Source of the DNA: UMGS1663 sp046964515
GTDB taxonomy: Bacteria > Bacillota > Clostridia > TANB77 > CAG-508
Direction of reading: 5' to 3'
NCBI GenBank assembly: GCA_046964515.1
Contig: JBKUYM010000009.1
Location: 1 to 64,000 of the forward strand
DNA: 64,000 bases
The translations under genes were made by a program, and so were the position numbers. The notes under the pieces were generated by a model. It worked only from the letters and a program-made list of their open reading frames with translations, was not told the origin of the DNA and ran no database searches. Shown in pieces: positions 48,280 to 57,744 of this stretch (position 1 is the stretch's first letter; every line of letters starts with the position of its first letter).

Positions 48280-49660
48280 TAACAAACAAGTAGTCAGACC
48301 AGGTTCTTATTTAAAAAGAGAACGTGACATAGTACAAAAAGCTACAACTGTTACACCTTTAGTATGGGGTGCAATAGGAGCAGAAGATTGCCCTATTGGA
48401 GATAGTGTAGTTGAAGTTAAATCTTATAAGGATTTTAAAGATAAATTCTGCATGACAGATGAACAGGCTAAACAATCTAAACTAGCTTTAGCTGTAAATC
48501 TTTGGTTCTTACTAAATAGTAGTAGCATGTTTGTATATAATGCTAATCCTTATACAACAAAGGCTAAAAAATTAGTAGGAGAAAAAGTTACTTTTGAAGC
48601 TAAATATGCTGGGTTATGGGCAAAAGATTTAGCTATACAAGTAACTGATGATAGTATTACAGTTAAGTACAACGATGTTACAGAGGTTCTTGAAAAGAAA
48701 GTGGCTTCTGTAAATCAATCTAAATTTATACAAGTTACAGGAACTGGTGTAACAGACACAGATTTAGCAGGATTAACTAAAGAAGCAGTTGCTTTAGAGG
48801 TTACAGGTATAACTGCACCTACTGAAGATGAAGCTAAGAAACAAACTAACATGGATACTTACCTAGAAAAACTTATGAGAGAGGACACTATTACAATAGC
48901 TACTGAATACGTGTATGATGATGACCCTACTTTTATCCTAAAGAGTGCTACAAAATTAGAGGACGAATTAGGTATAAAAGTATTCCCAATAACTTCTGTA
49001 TCATATATGGATGTAACACAAGAAATATCTCCATTTAAAGGGGGATATAGGGGTATGGTATGTACTCCTAATGTTACTATAATGAACCCTATAACTGGAG
49101 TGATAGAAGAACAACCACCTACTGTTGCAGTACCAGCTATATTTGGTAAATTAGTAACTAAATATGGTATACAACAAGCACCAGCTGGTGTTGAAGCTAT
49201 ATTACCAAATGTTACAGGAGTATCCCACGAATATACTGAAAGAGAACAAGGTATATTAAATGCTTCTAATTTCAACTGTATCATACCTAAAAAACGTTAT
49301 GGTGTAGTATTATGGGGTAACAGATTAATAAACTCTGACCAAGACAGGGATTATGTTTCTGACTTACTTTTAGATGACTATATAGATAACTGGATAAAAG
49401 CCGATACGGAAACATTTGTATTCAAAAATGCAGATGACATAATGTACTCTGAAATTACAGCAAGAATAACAGCATTTTTAAGAGGGTTATGGTCTAAGGG
49501 AGCTTTAGCTGGTGAAACACCAAATGAAGCCTTTTCCGTTAGATGTGACAAGGAATTAAATGTTGACGCTAAAAAAGGTGAAGTATATGCAGAGGTAGGC
49601 TGGGCTAAGAAATATCCAGCAGAATTTATTTACACTACTGTTAAATACATGAGTGTATAA
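48272..49660 (+). CDS. Tail sheath protein
   Basis: 462 residues, ATG behind AAGGAGGT. VRPGSYLKRE start, VTPLVWGAIG, VYNANPY, and the C-terminal YVSDLLLDDYIDNW and FSVRCDKELN segments are those of contractile sheath proteins. Its presence shows a contractile tail. Confidence 0.93.
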   Translation: MADNKQVVRPGSYLKRERDIVQKATTVTPLVWGAIGAEDCPIGDSVVEVKSYKDFKDKFCMTDEQAKQSKLALAVNLWFLLNSSSMFVYNANPYTTKAKKLVGEKVTFEAKYAGLWAKDLAIQVTDDSITVKYNDVTEVLEKKVASVNQSKFIQVTGTGVTDTDLAGLTKEAVALEVTGITAPTEDEAKKQTNMDTYLEKLMREDTITIATEYVYDDDPTFILKSATKLEDELGIKVFPITSVSYMDVTQEISPFKGGYRGMVCTPNVTIMNPITGVIEEQPPTVAVPAIFGKLVTKYGIQQAPAGVEAILPNVTGVSHEYTEREQGILNASNFNCIIPKKRYGVVLWGNRLINSDQDRDYVSDLLLDDYIDNWIKADTETFVFKNADDIMYSEITARITAFLRGLWSKGALAGETPNEAFSVRCDKELNVDAKKGEVYAEVGWAKKYPAEFIYTTVKYMSV

Positions 49661-49673
49661 GGAGGGATGAAAC

Positions 49674-50156
49674 ATGTTTAGAGAATTACTAAAACAATAC
49701 TTGGAAGAACATCAAGTACATGCTATGGCTAGAACATCAGCAGAAGACCCACTTAGAGGTTATAAATTCAGAATATCTATTCCAGGACTTCCTTCCTCTT
49801 GTGGATTTAAAAAAATCGGTGGATTGAAAGATGAAATGGGTGTAATAGAATATGACGAAGGTGGATATGACCATACGCATAAATTAAAAGGTAAAGCAAA
49901 AGGTGGAGAACTTACTTGTGAAAAAGGTATGTTCCCTTCTAAACAAGTAGAAGAAGTGTTTAGAAACTCTTTGGCATCAGATGATGATAGATGTACTATA
50001 GTAGTGGCTTTACTAGATGCAAAAGGAAACGTAGCACGTGACTGGAAACTAGCAGAATGTTGGTGTTCAGCATGGGAAGCTGGGGATTTAGACGCTTCAA
50101 GTGAAGATGTATTAGTGGAAACTATCACGGTGCAATACGAGTACTTCTTAGACTAG
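49674..50156 (+). CDS. Tail tube protein
   Basis: 160 residues. DPLRGYKFRISIPGLPSSCGFKKIGGLKDEMGV is the start of T4 gp19-type tubes (quoted in part), followed by LKGKAKGGELTCEKGMF and a DVLVETITVQYEYF end. Forms the inner tube through which DNA passes. A homing endonuclease gene follows and the tube gene's 3' flank is repeated beyond it. Confidence 0.9.
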   Translation: MFRELLKQYLEEHQVHAMARTSAEDPLRGYKFRISIPGLPSSCGFKKIGGLKDEMGVIEYDEGGYDHTHKLKGKAKGGELTCEKGMFPSKQVEEVFRNSLASDDDRCTIVVALLDAKGNVARDWKLAECWCSAWEAGDLDASSEDVLVETITVQYEYFLD

Positions 50157-50177
50157 ATGTAAAGGTATCTTAGTAAC

Positions 50178-50206
50178 TTGACTGTATCACCCCTTAAATT
50201 TACAAT
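50178..50206 (+). promoter_or_regulatory. Promoter, first copy of a duplicated region
   Basis: TTGACT at 50178-50183, 17-nt spacer, TACAAT at 50201-50206, before the HNH gene. The -35 lies in the 50154-50184 repeat. Confidence 0.65.
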
Positions 50207-50229
50207 TAATGTAACAAAGGGGTGATATC

Positions 50230-50703
50230 ATGATACAAATATGGAAAGTTATAAAAGACTATCCTATGTATAGTGTAAGTAATCTAGGTAGTATTAAGAA
50301 TAATAAGACTGGTAGAATACTTAGACAGTTAAATGATAATTATGGGTACTTACAAGTCCGTTTATACAATAACGGAAAAGCTAAAACATATAAAGTACAT
50401 AAACTCGTGTTTGAAACATTTAAGGGTAAAATAGCCAATAAAATGGTAATAAATCATAAAGACGGAAATAAGTATAATAATTCCCTTAAAAATTTGGAAT
50501 GTGTAACACAACAATATAATGTGTTACATGCAATAAATAAAGGTAATTTTTATTTACGTCCTGTGTACTGCCATGAAACTGGTAAAGAATACTCATCTTT
50601 AGCCGAGGTATCTCGTGAATTAAATGTGAATATAAGTAATGTACAAAAAGTATGTGCAGGAAAGTATAAACATACTAAAGGTTATCATTTTAGTTATATC
50701 TAG
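50230..50703 (+). CDS. HNH homing endonuclease with NUMOD4
   Basis: 157 residues, ATG 50230 behind AAAGGGGTGAT. NUMOD4 start (IWKVIKDYPMYSVSNLGSI), HNH core (KVHKLVFETFKGK...VINHKDGNKYNNSLKNLE), and a NUMOD1-like C-terminal repeat (YSSLAEVSRELNVNISNVQK). A free-standing mobile endonuclease inserted between tube and chaperone genes. Confidence 0.92.
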   Translation: MIQIWKVIKDYPMYSVSNLGSIKNNKTGRILRQLNDNYGYLQVRLYNNGKAKTYKVHKLVFETFKGKIANKMVINHKDGNKYNNSLKNLECVTQQYNVLHAINKGNFYLRPVYCHETGKEYSSLAEVSRELNVNISNVQKVCAGKYKHTKGYHFSYI

Positions 50704-50725
50704 GTGTAAAGGTATTTTAGGTCAC

Positions 50726-50755
50726 TTGACAGCTTACAGAGGGTTACGTTAAAAT
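50726..50755 (+). promoter_or_regulatory. Promoter, second copy of the duplicated region
   Basis: TTGACA at 50726-50731, 18-nt spacer, TAAAAT at 50750-50755. A terminator follows 40 nt later. Confidence 0.65.
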
Positions 50756-50794
50756 AAAACCATACTGTAAATATAAATATTCTCATTTATTCCT

Positions 50795-50830
50795 AAAACG
50801 CCTAGGTATTTTATATACTTAGGCGTTTTT
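50795..50830 (+). terminator. Intrinsic terminator
   Basis: AAAACGCCTA (50795-50804) / TAGGCGTTTT (50820-50829), 10 bp perfect, with trailing T. Confidence 0.85.
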
Positions 50831-50838
50831 GTTATAAT
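50830..50838 (+). promoter_or_regulatory. Extended -10 promoter for the tail assembly genes
   Basis: TGTTATAAT directly after the terminator, 32 nt before the next ATG. Confidence 0.6.
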
Positions 50839-50870
50839 GTAGGTAAAATAGTAAATAAGGAGGAAATAAA

Positions 50871-51832
50871 ATGTATACAGAAGTAGACAATTTATTAATA
50901 GGTATTAAGGATGAAAATGGTGTAACACACACTGAATTTGAATACAGAGAAATGACAGGGCATGACGAAGAAGCGTTAGCCAAACCAAAAGTAAAAGATA
51001 ATGGAAGTGTGGCATTACGTACAATTTTAGAGAGATGTATCATAAGAATTGGTGGTATAACTAAAGATAGTGTAAAACCAAATAAATGGAAAGAAATTAT
51101 ACAAGGTATGTATATCAATGACCAAGATTACGCTTTTATGAAAATTAGAGCATTATCAATAGGTGACACTTTAACTGTCACAAATAAATGTCCTAATCCA
51201 AGTTGTAAAAAGAAAATAAAAACGGAGTTCGACATAGACGAATTTGATATAATTCCATATGACGGAATTGAAGACATAGAATTTGAATTACCTAAAGGTT
51301 ACTATGACAAAGAAGGTAATAAACATACTACAGGAACAATAAGAAGACCAGTAGGTTTAGATAGAGAAATATTAGATATTTCAGCAAGAAATAATTTTGG
51401 GTTAGCAAATACACTTTTATTAGCTAGATGTATAAAAACATTAGGAGATGTAAAAATACATGACAGTGTAATAAAGGATTTATCTATGAAAGATAGGGAC
51501 TATTTATTAAAACTTTTAGCTGAACACAGATGTGGTTATGACATAGGAGAATTTGACATAGAGTGTCCCGAATGTGGTGAACAATTTACTGTCACACTTA
51601 ATAACGCAGATTTTTTATAGATGATTTTTACGGGAATGATGCTAAACTTATCGCAGAAAACTATTACGAAGTCCTTAAAATGGATACACATTATATTTCT
51701 ATGCGTTACCATTGGGATAAGAATACAATATACGATATGACAACACAATCCCGTAGGGAGTACATTGATATATTAACCCAGCATGACCAAGCCGAGCAAG
51801 AAGCTATGGAAAAGTTAAATAATAATTATTAG
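50871..51832 (+). CDS. Tail assembly chaperone, with -1 frameshift product
   Basis: The zero-frame product is 249 residues (stop 51618-51620). TEFEYREMTGHDEEALAKP is the usual start of these chaperones, followed by two Cys-pair sets (CPNPSCKK, CPECGE). The last codons before the stop form T TTT TTA (51611-51617), a canonical -1 slippery site. After a -1 shift, reading continues for 71 codons to TAG 51830-51832, giving a 320-residue product. Such gpG/gpGT-like pairs, one protein plus a rare longer form, guide the tape measure protein in many phages. The tape measure gene follows directly. Confidence 0.88.
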
Positions 51833-51849
51833 ATAGCGAGGTGTAACAT

Positions 51850-54800
51850 ATGGGTGAATTATTCGGGTTAGGTATTCTCCTAACCCTTCAAGATAGAGCA
51901 TCAAGGGGTGTTCAGAATGCTTCAAGCAATTTAGAAGAATTGGAGCGTCAAACTAGGGAAACAATAAATGCTGTTACAGACCTTGAAAGAGCCAATACTG
52001 GTTTATCTTCCACTAACCCTTCCATGACACTTACCGAAATGGCACAGAGTATGCGACAATACACTTACTACTATGACCAATACGGACGTAGACATAGATA
52101 TCATTCCAACCAGTTTAACCGAGAATTAATGCGTATGACAGGAAGTGCCAATGACATGGCACGTTCACTAGAAAGTAGTATTAGACCTTGGGGTCAATTT
52201 GCTGGTATGACAAGTAGTGGTAGACAAGTTGCAAGTATAATGCAAGGAATAGCAAGAGAAACACAAGTGGCACAAAGAGCTTTAGTAGGCTTTAATGCAG
52301 AAGGAACACATGCTATAACACAAGAACAGACAACACAGGCATTAGAACGTTACAGAAGTACAATAAATGACACACAAGCTAGGTTACATGGAATGTATCA
52401 ACGTGGGGAAATAGATGCTTTAAGTTATCAAACAGCAGTACGTAATATGGCACAGGAAAGTAGACGTATAGAGAGAATAAACCAACGTGGATTTAGAACC
52501 ACAAGTCAATATTATTCTATGATGCAACAAGCTGGTATAGCTACTAATGCCATAGAAAATATGCGTGGTATAGCTTTAGAACGTAACAGAAGTAGAATAC
52601 AAGCACAGGCACGTACATTACTTGAAACAAAAACGAGTGCCATGAAATTTACACAGGTGTTACAAAGAACAAACCCTGTAATAGGGGCTATGACAAGTAG
52701 TTTTACAGGTGTAGCTGGAGCAATACAACAAGCAAGTAAAGCATTTAATCCTATGGTAATTCAAGCTAGATTATTCAATCAAGGATTTAGTGGTAAAGAA
52801 GTAGCTGATTATATGATGGCAATGCAAAGTTTTGCAGACGGGTTTGTTACATTATTCCCAACATTAGCTTTAGGAGTAGGTGCATATTACACAGCACTAG
52901 GAGCATTGGCATATAAACAAGTACCAGCTGTTAGTAAATCCTTTGATAGATTAAAAGGAACAGCGTTACAAGCACTTAAACCTTTGATAAAAGTTGTGGC
53001 AGAAGTTATGGTTAAAGTAATGGATTTAGCAAATAAAGTATTAGAAAGTGTTACGGCTTTTGAAAAGGCACATCCTATCATTACCCGTATAGCAACAGCC
53101 TTAGCTTTAATAGTACCTATTGCAACCTTAGTAGTAGGAGCATTTTTAGCAATTAAGACTGCTGGAGGATTCATATGGACTTCCATAGTAGCCAATATTA
53201 CACAAGCTGGGGGTAGTGTAATGGGACTAGCTGAAGCAGTAAGTTTCTTTGTGGGTATTGCCACAACTGTTACAGCAGTTGTTGGTATATTCTTAACCTT
53301 ATATCATAATTGTGAGTGGTTTAGAGAGTCTGTTAATAAGGCAATAAAATCCGTTAAAGAGTTTGTTAATGAATTTAAAAAAGCTCACCCTACCATAACA
53401 GCATTTTTTGATAGTTTCGGTATAGGATTACTTACAGCTATGACAGCTTTTAATACACTTAAAACTTTTAAGACACTAGGTAGTACAATTTTCTCCCCTC
53501 TAACAGGTAGACTAGGTTTTGTAGGTAGAGCATTTCAAAGATTAGGAGGAATAGGGAGAGCTGTAGCAAGTAGAATAGGTACAGCATTTACATTATTACG
53601 TCATCCAATAGCTGGAGTACAACTTTTAGCTTTTGACATGTTCAATGGTATACGAAATCTAGGTACACGAGCATTTACAGCTGTTTCAAATAGAGCAACA
53701 TGGTTTGGTGCAAGAGCTTTAGGTGCTGTACGTAGACCTATAGCTGGAGCAAGACGTTTAGGTTCTAGTATTATGCAAATAGGAACAAACTTTAGACAAA
53801 CAGGAAGTGTTGTAGGACTATTTCGTGACACAGCCAATTTAGCATTACGTGGTGTTCGTGCATCAGTACGTCTGTTAGGTAGTAGTGTAAGGTGGTTAGG
53901 AACAATGTTCTTACATCCTATTTCAAGTATTAGAGCATTGGGAAGTTCAATAGCAGGGTTATGGAGAACTCTTGGAACTAGATTAGGATTTAGTCCTTGG
54001 ATAATTGCAATAGCAGTTTTAGTTGCAAGTATAATGGCATTATGGAAAACAAACGAAAACTTCCGTAACGGTGTTATGAAAATATGGAAAGCTATAAGTA
54101 GCTTTGTTACACAAGTAATAAATGGTGTTCGTGAAGCTATGGACGGCAAATTGAAGCCCGTCATAGAGAACTTGAAATCTATCATGCAATCACTAGGTAC
54201 TATATTTGGAACAATATTTAGTGCAATAGGTTCTGTACTTTCCGTATTCTTCGGAGATATAACAGGAGGATTTGAAAAATCGGGTAGTGCAGTTGAAACA
54301 GTAACAAATTTAATAGTAAGTGGACTAACAGGAGCAATAAATATATTAAACGCAGTTTTGACACCTCTAGCAAGTCTATTACAAGAAGTGGCTAAATATA
54401 TGAAAGCCCATGCAGACGAGATACAAAATGGTTTAATGGTTGCTTATCAATTCTTAGCCGATTTATTAAATGCTGTTGTAACACCTATAATTCAAAATTT
54501 AACAGACTTTTGGAAAGAACACGGAGAAACTATACAAAATTTTGTTTCATCAATATATCAAGGTTTAGGGGTTATAATAGGTGGCATAGTAAATGGAGCA
54601 TTGACTGTATTAAAAGATTTAGTGCAACATGTGACAGAATTTTGGAGTGAACATGGTGACACAATTAACAATAAAGTAAAATGGGCGTATGAAACATTAT
54701 TACCAGCAGTAAGCCAAGCTGTACAAGGTATAATGGATGTTGTATTAACTATAGTCGGAGCTATAACAGACTTTTGGGAACAACATGGTCAAGAAATAAT

Positions 54801-56223
54801 GCAAAGTGCAAGAACAGTATGGGATGGTATATGTAACATAATTTCGGGAGCATGGGCAGTAATAAGTAATGTCATATTACCTGTAGTAGGTACTATATTC
54901 TTAGTTGTAATAAATGCCTTTGCCGGAATAGCATCCTTTATTTCTCAACATGCTTCTACAATACAACAGGTTATGTCTTTTGCTTTCCAAACAGTACAAA
55001 CAGTTGTAAGCATAGCATGTAGTATTATAGGAGGTACTATACAAAATGTATTTACTATAATAGGTGGTATAATTAAAGCTGTAGGACAAATATTAACTGG
55101 TGATTTTGGTGGAGCATGGAATACTATATGTAGTACTGTAACATCAGTATTATCTACAATGTGGAATGTTACATCTACTGTGTTTAATTCTATAGTGAGT
55201 TATATTACAAGTATAGACTGGTTAAGTCTAGGAACTAATGTAGTACAAGGGTTAATAGACGGAATTACAGGATTAGCTTCAGGTGCTTGGGATGCAATAT
55301 GTCAAATAGGTCAAACTATCATAGACGGATTTAAGAGCCTTTTAGGTATACATTCACCTTCTACTGTAATGGCAGAATTAGGTAGATATGTAATAGAAGG
55401 TTTAAAACAAGGTATTTGTGACGCTGGTAATTTCTTACTAGGTGCAATTAGTCAGATAGTAGGTTACTTCACTCGTATGAAAACACGTATTATGTCAACA
55501 ATAAGTAGTTTAGTAAGTGGTATAGCTTCTAAAATAAGTGGAATGGTAAGTAGCTTTACTTCTAAAATAAGTAGTTTAGTAAGTAGTGTAGGCAGTAAGT
55601 TATCAAGTATGGTAAGTAGTGCTAAAGCTAGAATATCTTCCTTTGCATCTAGTTTAAAAACAGGAGCAATAAGAGCTAAAGACAACGTGGTTAATGCAGT
55701 AAAAACTATGATAAGTAGAGTTAAAGGTCTAGGTTCTCAATTCCTTAGTATTGGTAGAAACATGATACAAGGTTTAGTAAATGGTGTAAAATCTAAAGCA
55801 TCAGCACTAATTCAATCTGTAACAGGAGCAGTAAAAGGTGCAATAAACAAAGCTAAATCTTTACTAGGTATACATTCACCTTCAAGAGTATTTAAATCTC
55901 TAGGTATAAATACAATAGAAGGGTATAATATAGGGGTTACACAAGAAAAACCTAAAACTGAAAGGGCAATAGAACATGCTTTACCTAACGCTCAAGATTT
56001 TGACATGAGAGAACGCATAGGAAAAATTGCAACACCTGTAATGGCTACAACAAATACTTCAAATACAAATAATACAAATAATAACAATAACAGAACTTCA
56101 AACGATACAATAAATTTCAACATTCAAGTACAAGACGGAAAATCTTTCACAATGGAAGATGCTGAAAGAATATTTGATATGCTACAAAAGGTTAAGAATA
56201 AGAGAGATTTATTTGTATATTAA
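51850..56223 (+). CDS. Tape measure protein
   Basis: 1457 residues, ATG 51850 behind GAGGTG. N-terminal coiled coils, Arg/Gln-rich region, several hydrophobic segments (about 420-500 and 720-745 and further on), and two copies of a KSLLGIHSPS motif near residues 1163 and 1337, a hallmark of tape measure C-termini. Sets tail length and helps DNA delivery. The Asn-rich linker (NNTNNNNNR) near residue 1405 precedes the end. Confidence 0.93.
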   Translation: MGELFGLGILLTLQDRASRGVQNASSNLEELERQTRETINAVTDLERANTGLSSTNPSMTLTEMAQSMRQYTYYYDQYGRRHRYHSNQFNRELMRMTGSANDMARSLESSIRPWGQFAGMTSSGRQVASIMQGIARETQVAQRALVGFNAEGTHAITQEQTTQALERYRSTINDTQARLHGMYQRGEIDALSYQTAVRNMAQESRRIERINQRGFRTTSQYYSMMQQAGIATNAIENMRGIALERNRSRIQAQARTLLETKTSAMKFTQVLQRTNPVIGAMTSSFTGVAGAIQQASKAFNPMVIQARLFNQGFSGKEVADYMMAMQSFADGFVTLFPTLALGVGAYYTALGALAYKQVPAVSKSFDRLKGTALQALKPLIKVVAEVMVKVMDLANKVLESVTAFEKAHPIITRIATALALIVPIATLVVGAFLAIKTAGGFIWTSIVANITQAGGSVMGLAEAVSFFVGIATTVTAVVGIFLTLYHNCEWFRESVNKAIKSVKEFVNEFKKAHPTITAFFDSFGIGLLTAMTAFNTLKTFKTLGSTIFSPLTGRLGFVGRAFQRLGGIGRAVASRIGTAFTLLRHPIAGVQLLAFDMFNGIRNLGTRAFTAVSNRATWFGARALGAVRRPIAGARRLGSSIMQIGTNFRQTGSVVGLFRDTANLALRGVRASVRLLGSSVRWLGTMFLHPISSIRALGSSIAGLWRTLGTRLGFSPWIIAIAVLVASIMALWKTNENFRNGVMKIWKAISSFVTQVINGVREAMDGKLKPVIENLKSIMQSLGTIFGTIFSAIGSVLSVFFGDITGGFEKSGSAVETVTNLIVSGLTGAINILNAVLTPLASLLQEVAKYMKAHADEIQNGLMVAYQFLADLLNAVVTPIIQNLTDFWKEHGETIQNFVSSIYQGLGVIIGGIVNGALTVLKDLVQHVTEFWSEHGDTINNKVKWAYETLLPAVSQAVQGIMDVVLTIVGAITDFWEQHGQEIMQSARTVWDGICNIISGAWAVISNVILPVVGTIFLVVINAFAGIASFISQHASTIQQVMSFAFQTVQTVVSIACSIIGGTIQNVFTIIGGIIKAVGQILTGDFGGAWNTICSTVTSVLSTMWNVTSTVFNSIVSYITSIDWLSLGTNVVQGLIDGITGLASGAWDAICQIGQTIIDGFKSLLGIHSPSTVMAELGRYVIEGLKQGICDAGNFLLGAISQIVGYFTRMKTRIMSTISSLVSGIASKISGMVSSFTSKISSLVSSVGSKLSSMVSSAKARISSFASSLKTGAIRAKDNVVNAVKTMISRVKGLGSQFLSIGRNMIQGLVNGVKSKASALIQSVTGAVKGAINKAKSLLGIHSPSRVFKSLGINTIEGYNIGVTQEKPKTERAIEHALPNAQDFDMRERIGKIATPVMATTNTSNTNNTNNNNNRTSNDTINFNIQVQDGKSFTMEDAERIFDMLQKVKNKRDLFVY

Positions 56224-56228
56224 AGTAA

Positions 56229-56273
56229 TTAGCCTATGTAATAGAGATTTATTTATTTTATTGCATAGGCTAT
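56229..56273 (+). terminator. Hairpin after the tape measure gene
   Basis: TAGCCTATG / CATAGGCTA with a 20-nt AT loop; only a weak T run follows, so this may be a partial terminator. Confidence 0.5.
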
Positions 56274-56298
56274 AATTATATTAAATGGAGGTGATAAA

Positions 56299-56715
56299 AT
56301 GGGTGCTGGAGCAAAAGTAAAAGGTTACTTAAAAAATTGTGACACAAATGAAATAAGGAAGTTCATGTTTAACCCTAACAGCGTAGAATATGACATAGGT
56401 AAAGAGTATAACACTATGGTTTCTCCGGGATTATCTTATCCTAAAATTGAGTATGGAAAAGGTAGTGTTATAACAAGACCTTACTCCTTATATCTTAGAG
56501 GTGAAGACACAGAAGACTTTATAACATACTTAGAAGGTTTAGTAACACCTAAAACAAAATATAGTGAACCACCTATGGTTATGTGTGTATTTGGAACTTC
56601 TGTATGTAAAGGATATATAAACTCTTTAAAAGTGAATAAAACCCTATTTGATAATAATTTGAAATGTACGGAAGCTACCTGTGACATAAGTATTGTGGAG
56701 GTGAGGGACATATGA
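56299..56715 (+). CDS. Baseplate protein, contractile-injection tube-like
   Basis: 138 residues, behind GGAGGTGAT. FMFNPNSVEYDIGKEYNTM and YSLYLRGEDTEDFITYLEGL match small tube-initiator/ XkdP N-terminal-like proteins that connect tube and hub. Next gene supplies the LysM part, so the two together equal an XkdP-type protein. Overlaps it by 4 nt. Confidence 0.72.
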   Translation: MGAGAKVKGYLKNCDTNEIRKFMFNPNSVEYDIGKEYNTMVSPGLSYPKIEYGKGSVITRPYSLYLRGEDTEDFITYLEGLVTPKTKYSEPPMVMCVFGTSVCKGYINSLKVNKTLFDNNLKCTEATCDISIVEVRDI

Positions 56716-56978
56716 TTTTTAAAGGCTCACGTTATGAAGAAACACCTACAACTATTAGAGATGACAGACAGATATTAACTCGTAGAGAATGGGTGACAGA
56801 TGAAGAACACTATCGTTATATTGTAATAGAAGGTGACACTTTAATGAATATAGCGTATAAATGTTATGGTGACGAAAGTCTATGGTGGAGAATAATGGAG
56901 AGTAACCCTAAATACAAAACACCTTTAGATGTAAAACCAGGCGATTTATTGTTAATTCCTTTGAGAAATGAGGTGTAA
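56712..56978 (+). CDS. LysM-domain baseplate protein
   Basis: 88 residues. C-terminal LysM-like unit YIVIEGDTLMNIAYKCYGDESLWWRIMESN...PGDLLLIP. Such small LysM proteins (tail protein X type) lie next to the hub and are thought to bind peptidoglycan or brace the baseplate. Confidence 0.85.
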   Translation: MIFKGSRYEETPTTIRDDRQILTRREWVTDEEHYRYIVIEGDTLMNIAYKCYGDESLWWRIMESNPKYKTPLDVKPGDLLLIPLRNEV

Positions 56979-56981
56979 TAA

Positions 56982-57740
56982 ATGGTATCTTTCAGCATAA
57001 ACTTAAATGGTAAACAGTTTACTACCGAAATGAAGGAATTTATATCTAGTATAAAAATGAAAAAAATAAGTACAGGGGCATCCTCTTTAGAGATACACAT
57101 AAATGACCCCGAAATGACTTTTATAGGTGATGTAGAATTGTTCAAGCAAAATGTACCCGTTAATTTTTCTTTTAAAAAGGATAAAGCTGATAGTGTAACA
57201 GTAAATTTTGTAGGGTATGTTGCTCAAGTAAGTGTGGAAATGTCAAATGATGTTCCTACAATGACTATTGCATGTTCAGATGAAAGTTACAGATTAGATA
57301 GGAAGAAAAAATCTAAAAACTGGGGTAACAAAAAACGTCATGTAATAGCTAGAGAGATATTCCAAAGCTATGGCTTAAAAACTGTAATAGATGAATCACA
57401 GGATAAACCTTCAACAAGTGATAGTAATTCCAGTAGTTCGGAAGTGTCACAAAGTAATGAAACAGATATGTCATTCCTAAAGAAATTGGCAGATGAAGAA
57501 GCAGATGATTGGTTATGTTATGTATTTAATGGCACAGGTTATTACTGTAAGAAAAACTTATTGGAAACACCTAAGAAAACACTTGAATATAGAAAAGGAG
57601 AATGTTCCATAAAATCCTTTAAACCAACTATAAACAGCGTAACTAAACGTGTCCCAGTATATGAACAGGATTATGATTTAGCTAAACAAAGTGTAACGGA
57701 AGTTACAACAACTAAAACTAAGAATAAGCAAGGGAAGTGA
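56982..57740 (+). CDS. Baseplate hub protein, N-terminal part (gpD / XkdQ-like)
   Basis: 252 residues. Beta-rich with LNGKQFTTEMKEFISSIKMKK, VPVNFSFKKD and IACSDESYRLDRKKKSKNWG, a Ser/Asn linker, then DMSFLKKLADEEADDWLCYVFNGTGYYCKK, as in gpD late-control proteins. Ends with TGA 57738-57740. The remainder of the hub appears to be the next gene, 4 nt away. Confidence 0.8.
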   Translation: MVSFSINLNGKQFTTEMKEFISSIKMKKISTGASSLEIHINDPEMTFIGDVELFKQNVPVNFSFKKDKADSVTVNFVGYVAQVSVEMSNDVPTMTIACSDESYRLDRKKKSKNWGNKKRHVIAREIFQSYGLKTVIDESQDKPSTSDSNSSSSEVSQSNETDMSFLKKLADEEADDWLCYVFNGTGYYCKKNLLETPKKTLEYRKGECSIKSFKPTINSVTKRVPVYEQDYDLAKQSVTEVTTTKTKNKQGK

Positions 57741-57744
57741 TGAT

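Larger units (their letters stand above)
50154..50732 (+). repeat. Direct repeat flanking the HNH gene
   Basis: TAGATGTAAAGGTATCTTAG + TAACTTGAC (50154-50182) and TAGGTGTAAAGGTATTTTAG + GTCACTTGAC (50701-50730). The first copy begins with the tube stop codon, the second with the HNH stop codon. Confidence 0.85.

Noticed and set aside
51621..51740. Short frame starting ATG at 51621 after the chaperone stop
   Set aside because: Its 39-residue product is unlike any tail protein, whereas the -1 frame gives a protein-like extension behind a canonical slippery site.
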